Source: Bacteroidetes bacterium GWF2_49_14
Lineage (GTDB): Bacteria > Bacteroidota > Bacteroidia > Bacteroidales > UBA12481
Assembly (NCBI GenBank): GCA_001769295.1
Contig: MEOR01000026.1
Location: 10,049 to 49,273 of the forward strand
Direction of reading: 5' to 3'
Length of the DNA stretch: 39,225 nucleotides
The stretch's first letter is position 1. Every line of letters starts with the position of its first letter. Under the pieces are notes generated by a model. The model was not told the origin of the DNA. It did no database searches and was given only the letters and a program-made list of their open reading frames with translations. Below, one piece after another: positions 14,831 through 23,185 of the stretch. The position numbers and the translations under genes were made by a program.

Positions 14831-17800
14831 ATGAAACTTCGTACATTTCTCCTTTCCTTCTGCCTTGTGCCTTTTGCCTTGTGCCTTCTGCCTTATCAAG
14901 TCTCCGCCCAGGTTCCGGCAAAACTCATGAAATACATGGACGTTTCTGATAATCAGATCACCTTTGTTTACGGGGGAGATATCTGGGTAATGCCAAAATC
15001 AGGCGGAACCGCCTCCCAGATTACACATTCGCCGGGAGAAGAATCCTGGACGCGCTTCTCCCCCGACGGGAAATTCATCGCCTATACGGCATCCTACAAT
15101 GGGAATGCGGATGTATATGTAATCCCGGCCACAGGCGGACTGCCCGTCAGGGTAACCTACCATTCGTTCGGGGATCAGCTTATCGACTGGCATCCCGACG
15201 GCAAGCGGCTTCTCTTCTCCTCGGCACGTGAAAGCGGACGGGGCGCCTTGGCGAATCTCTACCTCGTTGATGCTGCCGGAGGATTTCCGGAGAAACTAAA
15301 GGTTCCCTATGCAGTCCTGGCCAGCTTCTCGCCCGATGGCAGCCAGCTGGCATATATCACGCGGATAACCGAGAACTATCCCTTTAAAAGGTACCGTGGA
15401 GGAATGGCTTCCGATATTATCGTGTACGACCTGGCAAAAAACAGCGCGGTCAACATTACCAATAACAATGGTATTGACGGAAAACCGACCTGGGTGGGAG
15501 ACAAAATCTATTTTCTCTCCGACCAGGATGAAAACATGCGACTGAATATCTGGGTTTATGATACCAAAACCAGGCAGACCAGTCAGATAACCAGAATCAA
15601 GGATTTTGATATCAACCACATGTCGGCTGGAAAAACCGATATCGTTTTCGACGCCGGCGGGACTCTTTTCCTGATGAACCTGGCCTCGCAGAAATATGAA
15701 CCGGTGGATGTGAACGTAGTTTCCGATCTGTCAGTAGAAATGCCGAGATCCTTAAATGTGGGTCAGCAAATTAATGGTGCCACTGTTGCACCGGGGGCAA
15801 AAAGGATTGTTTTCCAGGCGCGTGGTGAACTGTTCAATGTACCGGCGACGGAAGGATATGTGATCAACATGACCCGTTCCAGCGGGGCTTTCGACCGCGA
15901 TCCGGCTTGGTCGCCGGATGGAAAAACCATTGCATTCTGGAGTGACCGCGACGGAGAATGGGAAATCTGGCTGCAACCCGCAACAGACAACTCACAACCA
16001 AAAAAACTGACCAAACGGGGCAAGGGCTACGGATATTCCCTGAACTGGTCACCCGACAGCAAGAACATTGCCTTTATCGACGAAACCAGCACCCTGTTTG
16101 TGATCGATGCGGAAAACGGAAAAACCCGGACGGTCAGTCATACCCTCTATGCTGTCGGTCACGGATCTTCTCAGGGCTACACTCTTGCCTGGTCCCCCGA
16201 TTCCAAATGGCTTGGATTTACCAAAAGCGTGGAAAACACGAACACAGCGGTTTTTCTGTACAACATGGAAACATCTGATTGCAAACAGGTTACCAGCGGT
16301 TTCTTCAATGACGGAGACCCCGTTTTCAGCACCGATGGGAAATACCTGTTCTATCTGACCAGCCGCAGCTTTTCAGCTCTCTATTCTGATATGGGCGACG
16401 GAACCTGGGTGTATCCGAACTCGACACAGATCGCGGCAATCAGCCTGGTAAAAGACGCCCCTTCGCTCCTTTCACCAAAAAACGACGAGCAGGAGGAGAA
16501 AAAGGCTGTGAAGGACACGGCCAAAGTGGTTGTAAAAGTTGATTTTGAAAATATTGAATCCCGATTGGTGATCCTTCCGCCCAAGGCCGGAAACATCAGG
16601 GGAGTCATGGCCTTTGAAGGCAAGATCGTCTATTTCCGTTCACCCAACTCCGGTTCCGGTGAGCGCTCCTCCTCTCTTGTGGTGTATGATTTCACCACCC
16701 GTGAAGAGAAACCGGTGATGGCCGATGTGAGCATGGCTATAATTTCAGCAGACCGGAAATCACTCCTGGTGAGCAGTCAGGGTAAATATGGGATCATCCA
16801 GCCGGCAGCCGCCCAGAAGATTGACAAGGCGGTGCCAACCGGCGACCTCGTAATGCAGCTTGTACCCAAGGAAGAGTGGCGCCAGATTTTCACCGATACC
16901 TGGCGCAGGCACCGCGATTTCTTTTATGATCCCAACATGCAGGGGGTTGACTGGAACGAGATGCGCTCCCGGTACGGAGCCTTGATTGATTACGCCCGTA
17001 CCCGGTGGGATATCAATACCATCCAGGGGCAACTGGTTTCCGAACTCGCAGCCGGCCATACCTACAGCTCTGGTGGCGACCTTGAAAGCGTCAGGCCGGT
17101 TCAGACCGGGTTCCTGGGGATCGACTGGGAACTTTCGAACGGGCTTTACCGGATTAAGAGAATCGTGACTCCTGCAGCCTGGGATACTGATACCCGCTCT
17201 CCATTCGACCTGCCGGCCGCCAAGGCAGGAGTCGGGGACTACATCCTGGCTGTAAATAATATCAGTCTGGATCCGAAAATGGATCCCTATGCTCCATTCG
17301 AGGGACTGGCCGGAAAAACGGTTTCCCTTACCGTCAGCAAGTCCGGCAAAACTGAAGAGAGCGAAAAGATTATCATCAAATGCCTTACCCCGGGTGAAGA
17401 ATCCAACCTCCGGTACCTGGAGTGGATTGAGAACAACCGCAGGATGGTCGATAAGTTGTCCGGCGGAAAACTCGGATACATCTATATGTCGAATACCTCG
17501 ACACAGGGCCAGTTGGAACTGGTTAAGATGTATTATGGGCAGCTCGACAAAGATGGATTCATTATTGATGAGCGGTTCAACGGCGGCGGCGCTTTGGCCG
17601 ACCGCTTCCTTGAGCTTCTTACCCGGCCGGTGGTTTACAACATTCACTGGAGGATGGGCAAGGCCACAACCCAGCCGATCAAATCCAATAACGGTCCCAA
17701 AGGCATGCTGATCAACGGTTGGGCCGGGTCAGGCGGCGATGGGCTGCCATGGGCATTCCAGGAGCTGAAAGCAGGACCGATCGTGGGTGAGCGCACTCTC

Positions 17801-18091
17801 GGCATTCTCGTGGGGCCCGCCACCGGGCATTCACTGATCGACGGTGGGAGTATCACGGTTCCCGACGGAAGGCTTTATGACAATGACGGGCACTGGTTCT
17901 GGGAAGGGGTAGGTGTTTCTCCTGATTTCCCGGTTTGGGACGATCCGAACATTCTCGTTCAGGGCCGTGATCCCCAGATTGAAAAAGTGGTGGAAGAGGT
18001 AATGAAGCTCGTGAAAACCGCTCCCGCAAAGATGACACCCTCTCCGAAGCTGGAGGACCGCACCGCTAAGGGATTAGGGAAGAAGAAGTAA
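14831..18091 (+). CDS. Tricorn-type protease (exported, S41 family)
   Basis: A 1086-aa secreted peptidase. After a signal peptide (cleavage near VSA-QV, residue 27) come two beta-propeller regions with TolB-like PD40 repeats (about residues 35-690; motifs such as SPDGKFIAY and SPDGKTIAFWSDRDGEWEIW), a helical C1 region, a PDZ domain (about 758-850) and the catalytic C2 domain. Catalytic residues fit archaeal Tricorn: His743 in AGHTYSSGGD, nucleophile Ser967 in GWAGSGGDG and Glu1025 in FWEGVGVSPD, each within three positions of the Thermoplasma numbering. Tricorn enzymes trim oligopeptides. Bacteroidota homologues with signal peptides are common and probably act in the periplasm. The signal-peptide core is encoded by a 7-bp tandem repeat. 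Confidence 0.93.
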   Translation: MKLRTFLLSFCLVPFALCLLPYQVSAQVPAKLMKYMDVSDNQITFVYGGDIWVMPKSGGTASQITHSPGEESWTRFSPDGKFIAYTASYNGNADVYVIPATGGLPVRVTYHSFGDQLIDWHPDGKRLLFSSARESGRGALANLYLVDAAGGFPEKLKVPYAVLASFSPDGSQLAYITRITENYPFKRYRGGMASDIIVYDLAKNSAVNITNNNGIDGKPTWVGDKIYFLSDQDENMRLNIWVYDTKTRQTSQITRIKDFDINHMSAGKTDIVFDAGGTLFLMNLASQKYEPVDVNVVSDLSVEMPRSLNVGQQINGATVAPGAKRIVFQARGELFNVPATEGYVINMTRSSGAFDRDPAWSPDGKTIAFWSDRDGEWEIWLQPATDNSQPKKLTKRGKGYGYSLNWSPDSKNIAFIDETSTLFVIDAENGKTRTVSHTLYAVGHGSSQGYTLAWSPDSKWLGFTKSVENTNTAVFLYNMETSDCKQVTSGFFNDGDPVFSTDGKYLFYLTSRSFSALYSDMGDGTWVYPNSTQIAAISLVKDAPSLLSPKNDEQEEKKAVKDTAKVVVKVDFENIESRLVILPPKAGNIRGVMAFEGKIVYFRSPNSGSGERSSSLVVYDFTTREEKPVMADVSMAIISADRKSLLVSSQGKYGIIQPAAAQKIDKAVPTGDLVMQLVPKEEWRQIFTDTWRRHRDFFYDPNMQGVDWNEMRSRYGALIDYARTRWDINTIQGQLVSELAAGHTYSSGGDLESVRPVQTGFLGIDWELSNGLYRIKRIVTPAAWDTDTRSPFDLPAAKAGVGDYILAVNNISLDPKMDPYAPFEGLAGKTVSLTVSKSGKTEESEKIIIKCLTPGEESNLRYLEWIENNRRMVDKLSGGKLGYIYMSNTSTQGQLELVKMYYGQLDKDGFIIDERFNGGGALADRFLELLTRPVVYNIHWRMGKATTQPIKSNNGPKGMLINGWAGSGGDGLPWAFQELKAGPIVGERTLGILVGPATGHSLIDGGSITVPDGRLYDNDGHWFWEGVGVSPDFPVWDDPNILVQGRDPQIEKVVEEVMKLVKTAPAKMTPSPKLEDRTAKGLGKKK
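14856..14894 (+). repeat. 7-bp tandem array inside the Tricorn protease signal peptide
   Basis: Five full units CCTTCTG, CCTTGTG, CCTTTTG, CCTTGTG and CCTTCTG, then CCTT. Because three units equal seven codons, the protein repeats as SFCLVPF then ALCLLPY in the hydrophobic core. Loss or gain of one unit would shift the frame of the protease. Confidence 0.92.
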
Positions 18092-18168
18092 TATTTTCTC
18101 GCAACTACACTTTTGATATGAGATTTATCCGTTTTTTAGAAATCTTCCAAATTTCACAATCATTGCAG

Positions 18169-18176
18169 TATCTTTG
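18169..18176 (+). promoter_or_regulatory. Candidate -7 box of the LruC lipoprotein gene
   Basis: TATCTTTG matches the Bacteroidota TAnnTTTG box exactly, 88 bp upstream of the ATG, in an A/T-rich 173-bp intergenic region. No convincing TTTG lies 17-23 bp upstream of it, so confidence is limited. Confidence 0.4.
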
Positions 18177-18264
18177 GTATGATAATCTACTGATAATATT
18201 GTATTTAAAATTGGGCCTGATATTTGATTCAGCGGTTGGGACTAAATAGTAAAGATCTGAAAAC

Positions 18265-19131
18265 ATGAAAAGCATCATTCTTACCCTTATGGCCACCTTG
18301 CTCATGGTCGGTTGCGGACGTGAGATTATTCCTGATGAGGAACTGTCCAATAAGGACAGGATGAACAAACTGCAAATAAGCGATCCGTTGGTTTGGAATT
18401 CTCTGGTTGACCAAAGCATCAAAATTGACACCTCGGGGCTAGGATTGAAAGGCGCCAATGGCACCATGAAGATCTTTGAATATCCTGGTGACGGGAAGTA
18501 TTACTACACGATTTTTGAAGATCTGTATCCTTCCCAGGGGGATTATGATTTCAATGACCTGATGCTTGAGTCACGCCTTTTCCTTGAGCCCAGAAAAAAT
18601 GAAATTTCCGGGAGGCTCAATGCCACCATGTTCCACCGTGGGGGGACACTGAAGACACAAATAAGCCTGGCTTTCTATTCAAACAACGGGAAAAAGGGCT
18701 ATGAGATTATCCCCAATGAACAGATCCGGATTAACGATGTCGACCTGACTGGCCAAGAGCCTTACGCAATGGATGTTCCCAAGGCTGGAGCTAATTTTGA
18801 CATAAATTTCATCCTTTCGAAGGGCGAGGTACCCATCGACAATATTTGGGTTTCCTGGTTTATTCAAGTGGAGTCAGGTGGTGAAGTCCGGGAAATACAC
18901 ACTGCAGGTTTCCCTCTTTACAAGGTTAATAAATTTGAGATCCCGCAGCGTGACTATCTGACCCAGAATAATCTTCCATGGGGATTGGAAATCATGGCTG
19001 AGAGGTTTTACGTTCCATTGGAGAAGACCTTGTTCCTTGATGCCTTCCCGGAATTCAAGGTTTGGGCTGAATCAGGTGGTGATGAAAACACTGAGTGGTT
19101 CAAAAATCCCGATTTGAAGTACATAAATTAG
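18265..19131 (+). CDS. LruC-domain lipoprotein
   Basis: A 288-aa protein with a lipoprotein signal: hydrophobic stretch then LMVGC with acylated Cys17. Residues 84-100 read FEDLYPSQGDYDFNDLM, the signature of the LruC domain, whose aspartates resemble calcium sites; the C-terminal part also fits the domain (NLPWGLEI near 245 and a final acidic, aromatic segment). LruC was named from a Leptospira lipoprotein; the domain is frequent in Bacteroidota surface lipoproteins and its function is unknown. At 288 aa it is almost only the domain plus anchor. It is likely transcribed alone and converges on the efflux operon. Confidence 0.85.
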   Translation: MKSIILTLMATLLMVGCGREIIPDEELSNKDRMNKLQISDPLVWNSLVDQSIKIDTSGLGLKGANGTMKIFEYPGDGKYYYTIFEDLYPSQGDYDFNDLMLESRLFLEPRKNEISGRLNATMFHRGGTLKTQISLAFYSNNGKKGYEIIPNEQIRINDVDLTGQEPYAMDVPKAGANFDINFILSKGEVPIDNIWVSWFIQVESGGEVREIHTAGFPLYKVNKFEIPQRDYLTQNNLPWGLEIMAERFYVPLEKTLFLDAFPEFKVWAESGGDENTEWFKNPDLKYIN

Positions 19132-19161
19132 GCCTGATCTACAAGAAATAAACCCGATTAA

Positions 19162-19262
19162 CGCTGTCATTCCGGCGACTCTCACGCTGTCATTCCGGCG
19201 AAAGCCGGAATCCCCCTGCAATTGTCGGGGGATTCCGGCTTTCGCCGGAATGACAGCGTGAG
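19162..19262. repeat. Perfect 36-bp inverted repeat with a partial extra copy
   Basis: Arms 19181-19216 and 19227-19262 are perfectly complementary around a 10-nt loop (TGCAATTGTC). Each arm is also a hairpin: ATTCCGGC, GAAA loop, GCCGGAAT. A truncated direct copy of the arm start, CGCTGTCATTCCGGCGA, precedes it at 19162-19178. It is the same family as 13363-13437, with three paired stem substitutions between the copies. It sits between convergent genes (LruC lipoprotein and efflux permease). Confidence 0.92.
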
Positions 19263-19273
19263 CGTATCGGCGG

Positions 19274-19294
19274 TCTGCCGTCTGCAGTCTGCGA
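19274..19294. repeat. Short 7-bp tandem array (TCTGCnn)
   Basis: Three units TCTGCCG, TCTGCAG and TCTGCGA, 11 bp after the inverted repeat and just before the stop codon of the permease gene. The placement mirrors the array at 13448-13503. Confidence 0.65.
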
Positions 19295-19301
19295 TCCTCC
19301 C

Positions 19302-20414
19302 TCACCCCCTCTTCCTGTAGCTCCACACGGCCCACCCGTTGAAGAAAACGGCGAATCCACTGAGTGCAATGAACTGGGGTACCAGCTCATGGAAGGTGCT
19401 GCCTTTGAGGTAAACCAGCCTCATAACCTGCATCATATACTTGAGCGGACTGATGCGGCTTACCGATTGGGCCCAGTCGGGCATGGAGGTAACCGGTGTA
19501 TAGAGTCCGCTCAGGAAAATGAAGGTGATGATAACGAAGAACATCATGAACATGGCCTGCTGGATGGTGTTTGCATAGTTGGAGATCACCAGACCGAAGC
19601 CTGAGAAAGCCAGCACAAACACCGAGGCAAACAGGTAAATCGTGGAGAAATGGCCTGTCGGTACCAGTCCGTAAAAAAGCCAGGCCACAAAGAAACAAAC
19701 GGAGAGAACGACAAATCCGATGATCCAGAAAGGGATGAGCTTTGACAGGATAAACTGGAATTTACTTACCGGGGTCACATTCATCTGCTCCATGGTTCCC
19801 TTCTCCTTCTCACCCACGATGTTCAGGGCCGGAAGAAAGCCGCACACCATCGCAAGCATCATGACCATCAAGGCGGGAATCATATAAATCGTATAGCCCA
19901 TGTGCGGATTGTAACGAAACGTTGGAATGATCCGGGCCGCTGCGATCACTTCGCCACCCGCGCCCTGGATCCATTCACTCCGCACCTCCGCACTGAAGTC
20001 GGTCATGATGCTGGCCAGATAGGCGCTGCCCAGGCCGCCCTTCATGCCGTTCACCGTATTGGCTGAGATCATCACACCTGTTTTGCGGTCGTTAACCAGT
20101 TCCGGTTCAAAACGCGGCGGGATCTCCAGCACAATATCGGCCTTGTCAAGTTCAACACTTTCGATAGCCTGCCTGTAATCCGCAGCCACAGTGGTGATCC
20201 GGAAATATCCGGAGGAGGCGATCTTCTGGATCAGTCGCCCGGAATAGGGGCTGTGACTGTTATCCACCACGCTCAGGCTGATCTTTTTAATGGAGAAGTT
20301 TACCGCCAGCGGGAAAATAGCCAGGGCAACAAAGGGAAATACAATGACGAATTTCGGCAGGAACCGGCTCCGGAAAAATTGTTTAAATTCCTTTTCGAGC
20401 AGATATTTCAACAT
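19302..20414 (-). CDS. ABC-2 type efflux permease (YbhR-like)
   Basis: A 370-aa inner-membrane subunit: one N-terminal helix (about residues 22-40), a large extracytoplasmic domain (about 45-175), then five helices in the C-terminal half. The segment GEKEKGTMEQMNVTPVSKFQF after the second helix is the ABC-2 coupling motif that contacts the ATPases. Last gene of the efflux operon, starting 2 bp after the stop of its paralog. In YbhFSR-type systems such pairs of permeases form one heterodimeric channel that hands substrates to the HlyD adaptor. Transported compound unknown. Confidence 0.9.
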   Translation of the reverse strand: MLKYLLEKEFKQFFRSRFLPKFVIVFPFVALAIFPLAVNFSIKKISLSVVDNSHSPYSGRLIQKIASSGYFRITTVAADYRQAIESVELDKADIVLEIPPRFEPELVNDRKTGVMISANTVNGMKGGLGSAYLASIMTDFSAEVRSEWIQGAGGEVIAAARIIPTFRYNPHMGYTIYMIPALMVMMLAMVCGFLPALNIVGEKEKGTMEQMNVTPVSKFQFILSKLIPFWIIGFVVLSVCFFVAWLFYGLVPTGHFSTIYLFASVFVLAFSGFGLVISNYANTIQQAMFMMFFVIITFIFLSGLYTPVTSMPDWAQSVSRISPLKYMMQVMRLVYLKGSTFHELVPQFIALSGFAVFFNGWAVWSYRKRG

Positions 20415-20416
20415 GG

Positions 20417-21529
20417 CTATTCCAATCGGGTTTTAAATCTCTTCAGGCTTACGGCAATCAGGACCACCGCCATGGAACCGAGTATCAAAAGTTCCCTGGT
20501 GATGGATGAGTAACTCAACCCCTTGATCATGATCTTCTTGACGGCCATAATGAACCATTTGGCCGGAATGATCTCAGAGAGTGCGCGCAGCAACCAGGGC
20601 ATATTCTCCAGGGGGAACATCATCCCCGACAGCAGGATGACCGGCAACATCAGGACCATCCCCGAAATCAGGAGGGCCACGAGCTGCTTGTCAACCACCG
20701 AGGAGATCAGGATGCCCAGGGAGAGGGAGACAAATATGAAAATCAGGGAGAGGATAATCAGCCAGAACAGGCTTCCGGCAATCGGTACATCAAGCACAAA
20801 AACCGATAGCAAAAGAATGGTAGTGAGGTTGATGACCGACATAAAGAAATAGGGAACGGCTTTGGCGAGGATCACATAGATCGGTTTCATGGGCGATACC
20901 AGCAGCACCTCCATGGTTCCCAGCTCTTTCTCCCTCGCAATCGAAACGGATGTCATCATGGCGCAGATCAGCATCATGATCATCCCCATAACCCCTGGCA
21001 CAAAATTGTAGGCCCCCTTCATCTGTGGATTATAAAGCAGCTTCACTTCAGGTGTGATCTGGTAGGGCATCGCGCCCCCTGTCCGGCTGATCAGCTCCTG
21101 CTGGCTCGCCGCGATAATGGCCGTTGCATAATTCACCACCACACTGGCATTGTTCGGGTCCGATCCGTCGGCCAGCAGCTGGATCTGTGCCTCTCCGGTA
21201 TGAACCAGATTTTCGTAAAACCGTTCGCTGAAAACCACCAGCAGCCCGATGCGCCCCTGCCTGAACACACTCTCAATGTCATCCGGACTGCTGAGTTCGC
21301 GTGTGATCTCAAAAAACTCACTGGCCTCCATCCGGTTGAGGATCGCCATGGTTCCGGCATCTTTGGAAGGATCGTAAACCGCAATCTTCGTGTTTCGAAC
21401 TTCGGTGGTGATCGCAAAGCCAAAGAGTGTCAGCATCAGGATTGGCAATAGAAACAGGATCGCCATCGTGAGCGGATCGCGGAAAATATGATAAAACTCT
21501 TTTCTGATGAAAGCCTTGAACTGCTTCAT
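20417..21529 (-). CDS. ABC-2 type efflux permease (YbhS-like)
   Basis: A 370-aa paralog of the neighbouring permease with the same layout: N-terminal helix at about residues 21-41, extracytoplasmic domain, then five helices, with the coupling segment REKELGTMEVLLVSPMKP. I chose the ATG at 21529 (MKQFKAFIRKEF): it begins 1 bp after the stop codon of the upstream ATPase gene, so translation is probably coupled. The frame is open 23 codons further but that overlaps the ATPase gene and adds no homologous sequence. Pairs with the other permease in one exporter. Confidence 0.9.
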   Translation of the reverse strand: MKQFKAFIRKEFYHIFRDPLTMAILFLLPILMLTLFGFAITTEVRNTKIAVYDPSKDAGTMAILNRMEASEFFEITRELSSPDDIESVFRQGRIGLLVVFSERFYENLVHTGEAQIQLLADGSDPNNASVVVNYATAIIAASQQELISRTGGAMPYQITPEVKLLYNPQMKGAYNFVPGVMGMIMMLICAMMTSVSIAREKELGTMEVLLVSPMKPIYVILAKAVPYFFMSVINLTTILLLSVFVLDVPIAGSLFWLIILSLIFIFVSLSLGILISSVVDKQLVALLISGMVLMLPVILLSGMMFPLENMPWLLRALSEIIPAKWFIMAVKKIMIKGLSYSSITRELLILGSMAVVLIAVSLKRFKTRLE

Positions 21530-21530
21530 G

Positions 21531-22268
21531 TTAAGCTCCGTTGCGCCTGGCCTTGCGGGCCAGCTGGTGAAACACCTCATCCATATTTTTCGCCTCAAAC
21601 TGCTCTTTCAGTTTTTTCGGGGTATCCAGCGCCTCTATTTTTCCGTCTACCATTATGGAAACCCGATTGCAGTATTCAGCCTCATCCATGTAATGTGTGG
21701 TGACAAAAACCGTGATCCCCCGGTCAGCCGCATCGTAAATAAGCTCCCAGAACTGCCGCCGAGTCACCGGGTCTACCCCGCTCGTAGGCTCATCCAGGAA
21801 TACAATCCGCGGATCGTGCACAACAGCCACGGAAAACGAGAGCTTCTGCTTCCATCCCAGAGGAAGCTCACTGACCAGCGTATTTCTCTCGCTGGTGAAA
21901 CCAAGCCGGTGAAGGATTTCATCGGTTTTTGGCCCGATCTCCTTCGCGGGTACGCTGTAAATTCCGGCATATAGCCTGATATTCTCCCAAACCTTCAGGT
22001 CCTCGTACAGGGCAAATTTCTGACTGAGATAACCGATGTTTGCCTTGATTTGCTCGGGCTGTTTCCAGATATCAAACCCGGCAACCGATCCTTTCCCGGA
22101 AGTAGGCTTGCTCAGTCCGCAAAACATCCGGATGGCCGTGGTTTTACCCGCTCCGTTGGCACCCAGAAAACCGAAGATCTCCCCTTGCGGAACCTCAAAA
22201 GTGATCCTGTCAACCGCCTTAAAACTGCCGAAAGACTTGCATAGATTCTCAGCTACGATGACATTCAT
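21531..22268 (-). CDS. ABC exporter ATP-binding protein, second ATPase
   Basis: A 245-aa cytoplasmic ATPase: Walker A GANGAGKTT (36-44), Q-loop region around YLSQKF, Walker B IVFLDEP (155-161) and an H-loop His in VTTHYMDEAE. The ABC signature is the variant LPLGWKQ (135-141) instead of LSGGxxQ; from memory this form is usual in the second ATPase half of YbhF/YhiH-type exporters, so it need not mean inactivity. Its first codons overlap the end of the first ATPase gene by 4 bp. The two ATPases here are separate genes, while E. coli YbhF is one fused protein. Confidence 0.92.
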   Translation of the reverse strand: MNVIVAENLCKSFGSFKAVDRITFEVPQGEIFGFLGANGAGKTTAIRMFCGLSKPTSGKGSVAGFDIWKQPEQIKANIGYLSQKFALYEDLKVWENIRLYAGIYSVPAKEIGPKTDEILHRLGFTSERNTLVSELPLGWKQKLSFSVAVVHDPRIVFLDEPTSGVDPVTRRQFWELIYDAADRGITVFVTTHYMDEAEYCNRVSIMVDGKIEALDTPKKLKEQFEAKNMDEVFHQLARKARRNGA

Positions 22269-23185
22269 AATTCAATCTTGTTTGCAGCCAGGTTCATAAA
22301 GCAATCCTCAACCGTTGCGGTAATCGGCTCTACCCCGATATCCGAGTGGCCCAGCCCTGCGAGGTATGCCGCAAGCTCTTCCGGCTTAAGCAGACCCGCC
22401 TTCAGGGTAACATGATGAGCATCGCCAAAGGCATAACAGGTTTCTACCTGCGGGTGCCTGCGCAGATCGGTCAAAAGCTTTGACATTGAAAGGCTGCGGA
22501 CCGCCCAGAGAGCATCCGTAAACTGTTTCGCCAGCCCTGCAGGGGTTTCGATTTTAAGTAAGCGACCGTGCTGCATCAAAGCGATGCGGTCGCACAAGCC
22601 GGCCTCATCCATATAAGGGGTGGAAACCAGGATCGTGATCTGCTCCTTCTTGAGTTTCACCAGCATTTCCCACAGATCACGGCGGGATATCGGATCCACG
22701 CCGGTGGTGGGCTCATCCAGGAAGAGTACTGTTGGCTTGTGTATGAGTGCGCAGCAGAGGGCAAGCTTCTGTTTCATACCCCCCGAGAGGGCACCTGCCC
22801 GGCGCTTCTTAAAGGGCTCGATCTGCTCGTATATATCCCGAATGAGTCCATAGTTCTCTTCGATCGTGGTATTGAAAACCGTGGCAAAGATCTTTAGGTT
22901 CTCCTCCACAGTGAGATCCTGATACAGGGAGAACCGGCCGGGCATGTATCCCACACGCTGACGGATCTTCCTGAAATCCTTTACGATATCGAACCCATCC
23001 ACCTCGCCCGCGCCGGAGTCGGCGAGCAGGAGGGTGGTCAGGATCCGGAACAGGGTGGTCTTCCCCGCCCCATCCGGACCGATGATCCCGAAAAGTTCCC
23101 CCTGATTCACTTCGAAACTGACGTTCCGAAGGGCTTCCACCCTGCCAAATTTTCTACTAATATTTTGAGCGACAATGCCTTTCAT
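22265..23185 (-). CDS. ABC exporter ATP-binding protein, first ATPase
   Basis: A 306-aa cytoplasmic ATPase with canonical motifs: Walker A GPDGAGKTT (36-44), signature LSGGMKQ (133-139), and Walker B VLFLDEP (153-159) followed by TTGVDP. About 60 extra residues at the C-terminus (from about 240) form a regulatory-like tail seen in many drug-exporter ATPases. The H-loop position reads VSTPYMDEAG, with proline where histidine is usual, also found in the first half of YbhF-like proteins as I recall. It overlaps the HlyD adaptor gene by 1 bp and the next ATPase gene by 4 bp, a tight translational chain. Confidence 0.92.
   Translation of the reverse strand: MKGIVAQNISRKFGRVEALRNVSFEVNQGELFGIIGPDGAGKTTLFRILTTLLLADSGAGEVDGFDIVKDFRKIRQRVGYMPGRFSLYQDLTVEENLKIFATVFNTTIEENYGLIRDIYEQIEPFKKRRAGALSGGMKQKLALCCALIHKPTVLFLDEPTTGVDPISRRDLWEMLVKLKKEQITILVSTPYMDEAGLCDRIALMQHGRLLKIETPAGLAKQFTDALWAVRSLSMSKLLTDLRRHPQVETCYAFGDAHHVTLKAGLLKPEELAAYLAGLGHSDIGVEPITATVEDCFMNLAANKIEL

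Noticed and set aside
16760-17647. 295-codon leftward open frame inside the Tricorn protease gene
   Set aside because: It is antisense to conserved PDZ and catalytic coding sequence; the rightward frame has clear domains and catalytic residues.
21531-22268. Inactive ATPase because of the LPLGWKQ signature
   Set aside because: The variant is, as far as I recall, normal for the second ATPase half of YbhF/YhiH-type exporters, and the Walker A, Walker B and H-loop residues are intact.
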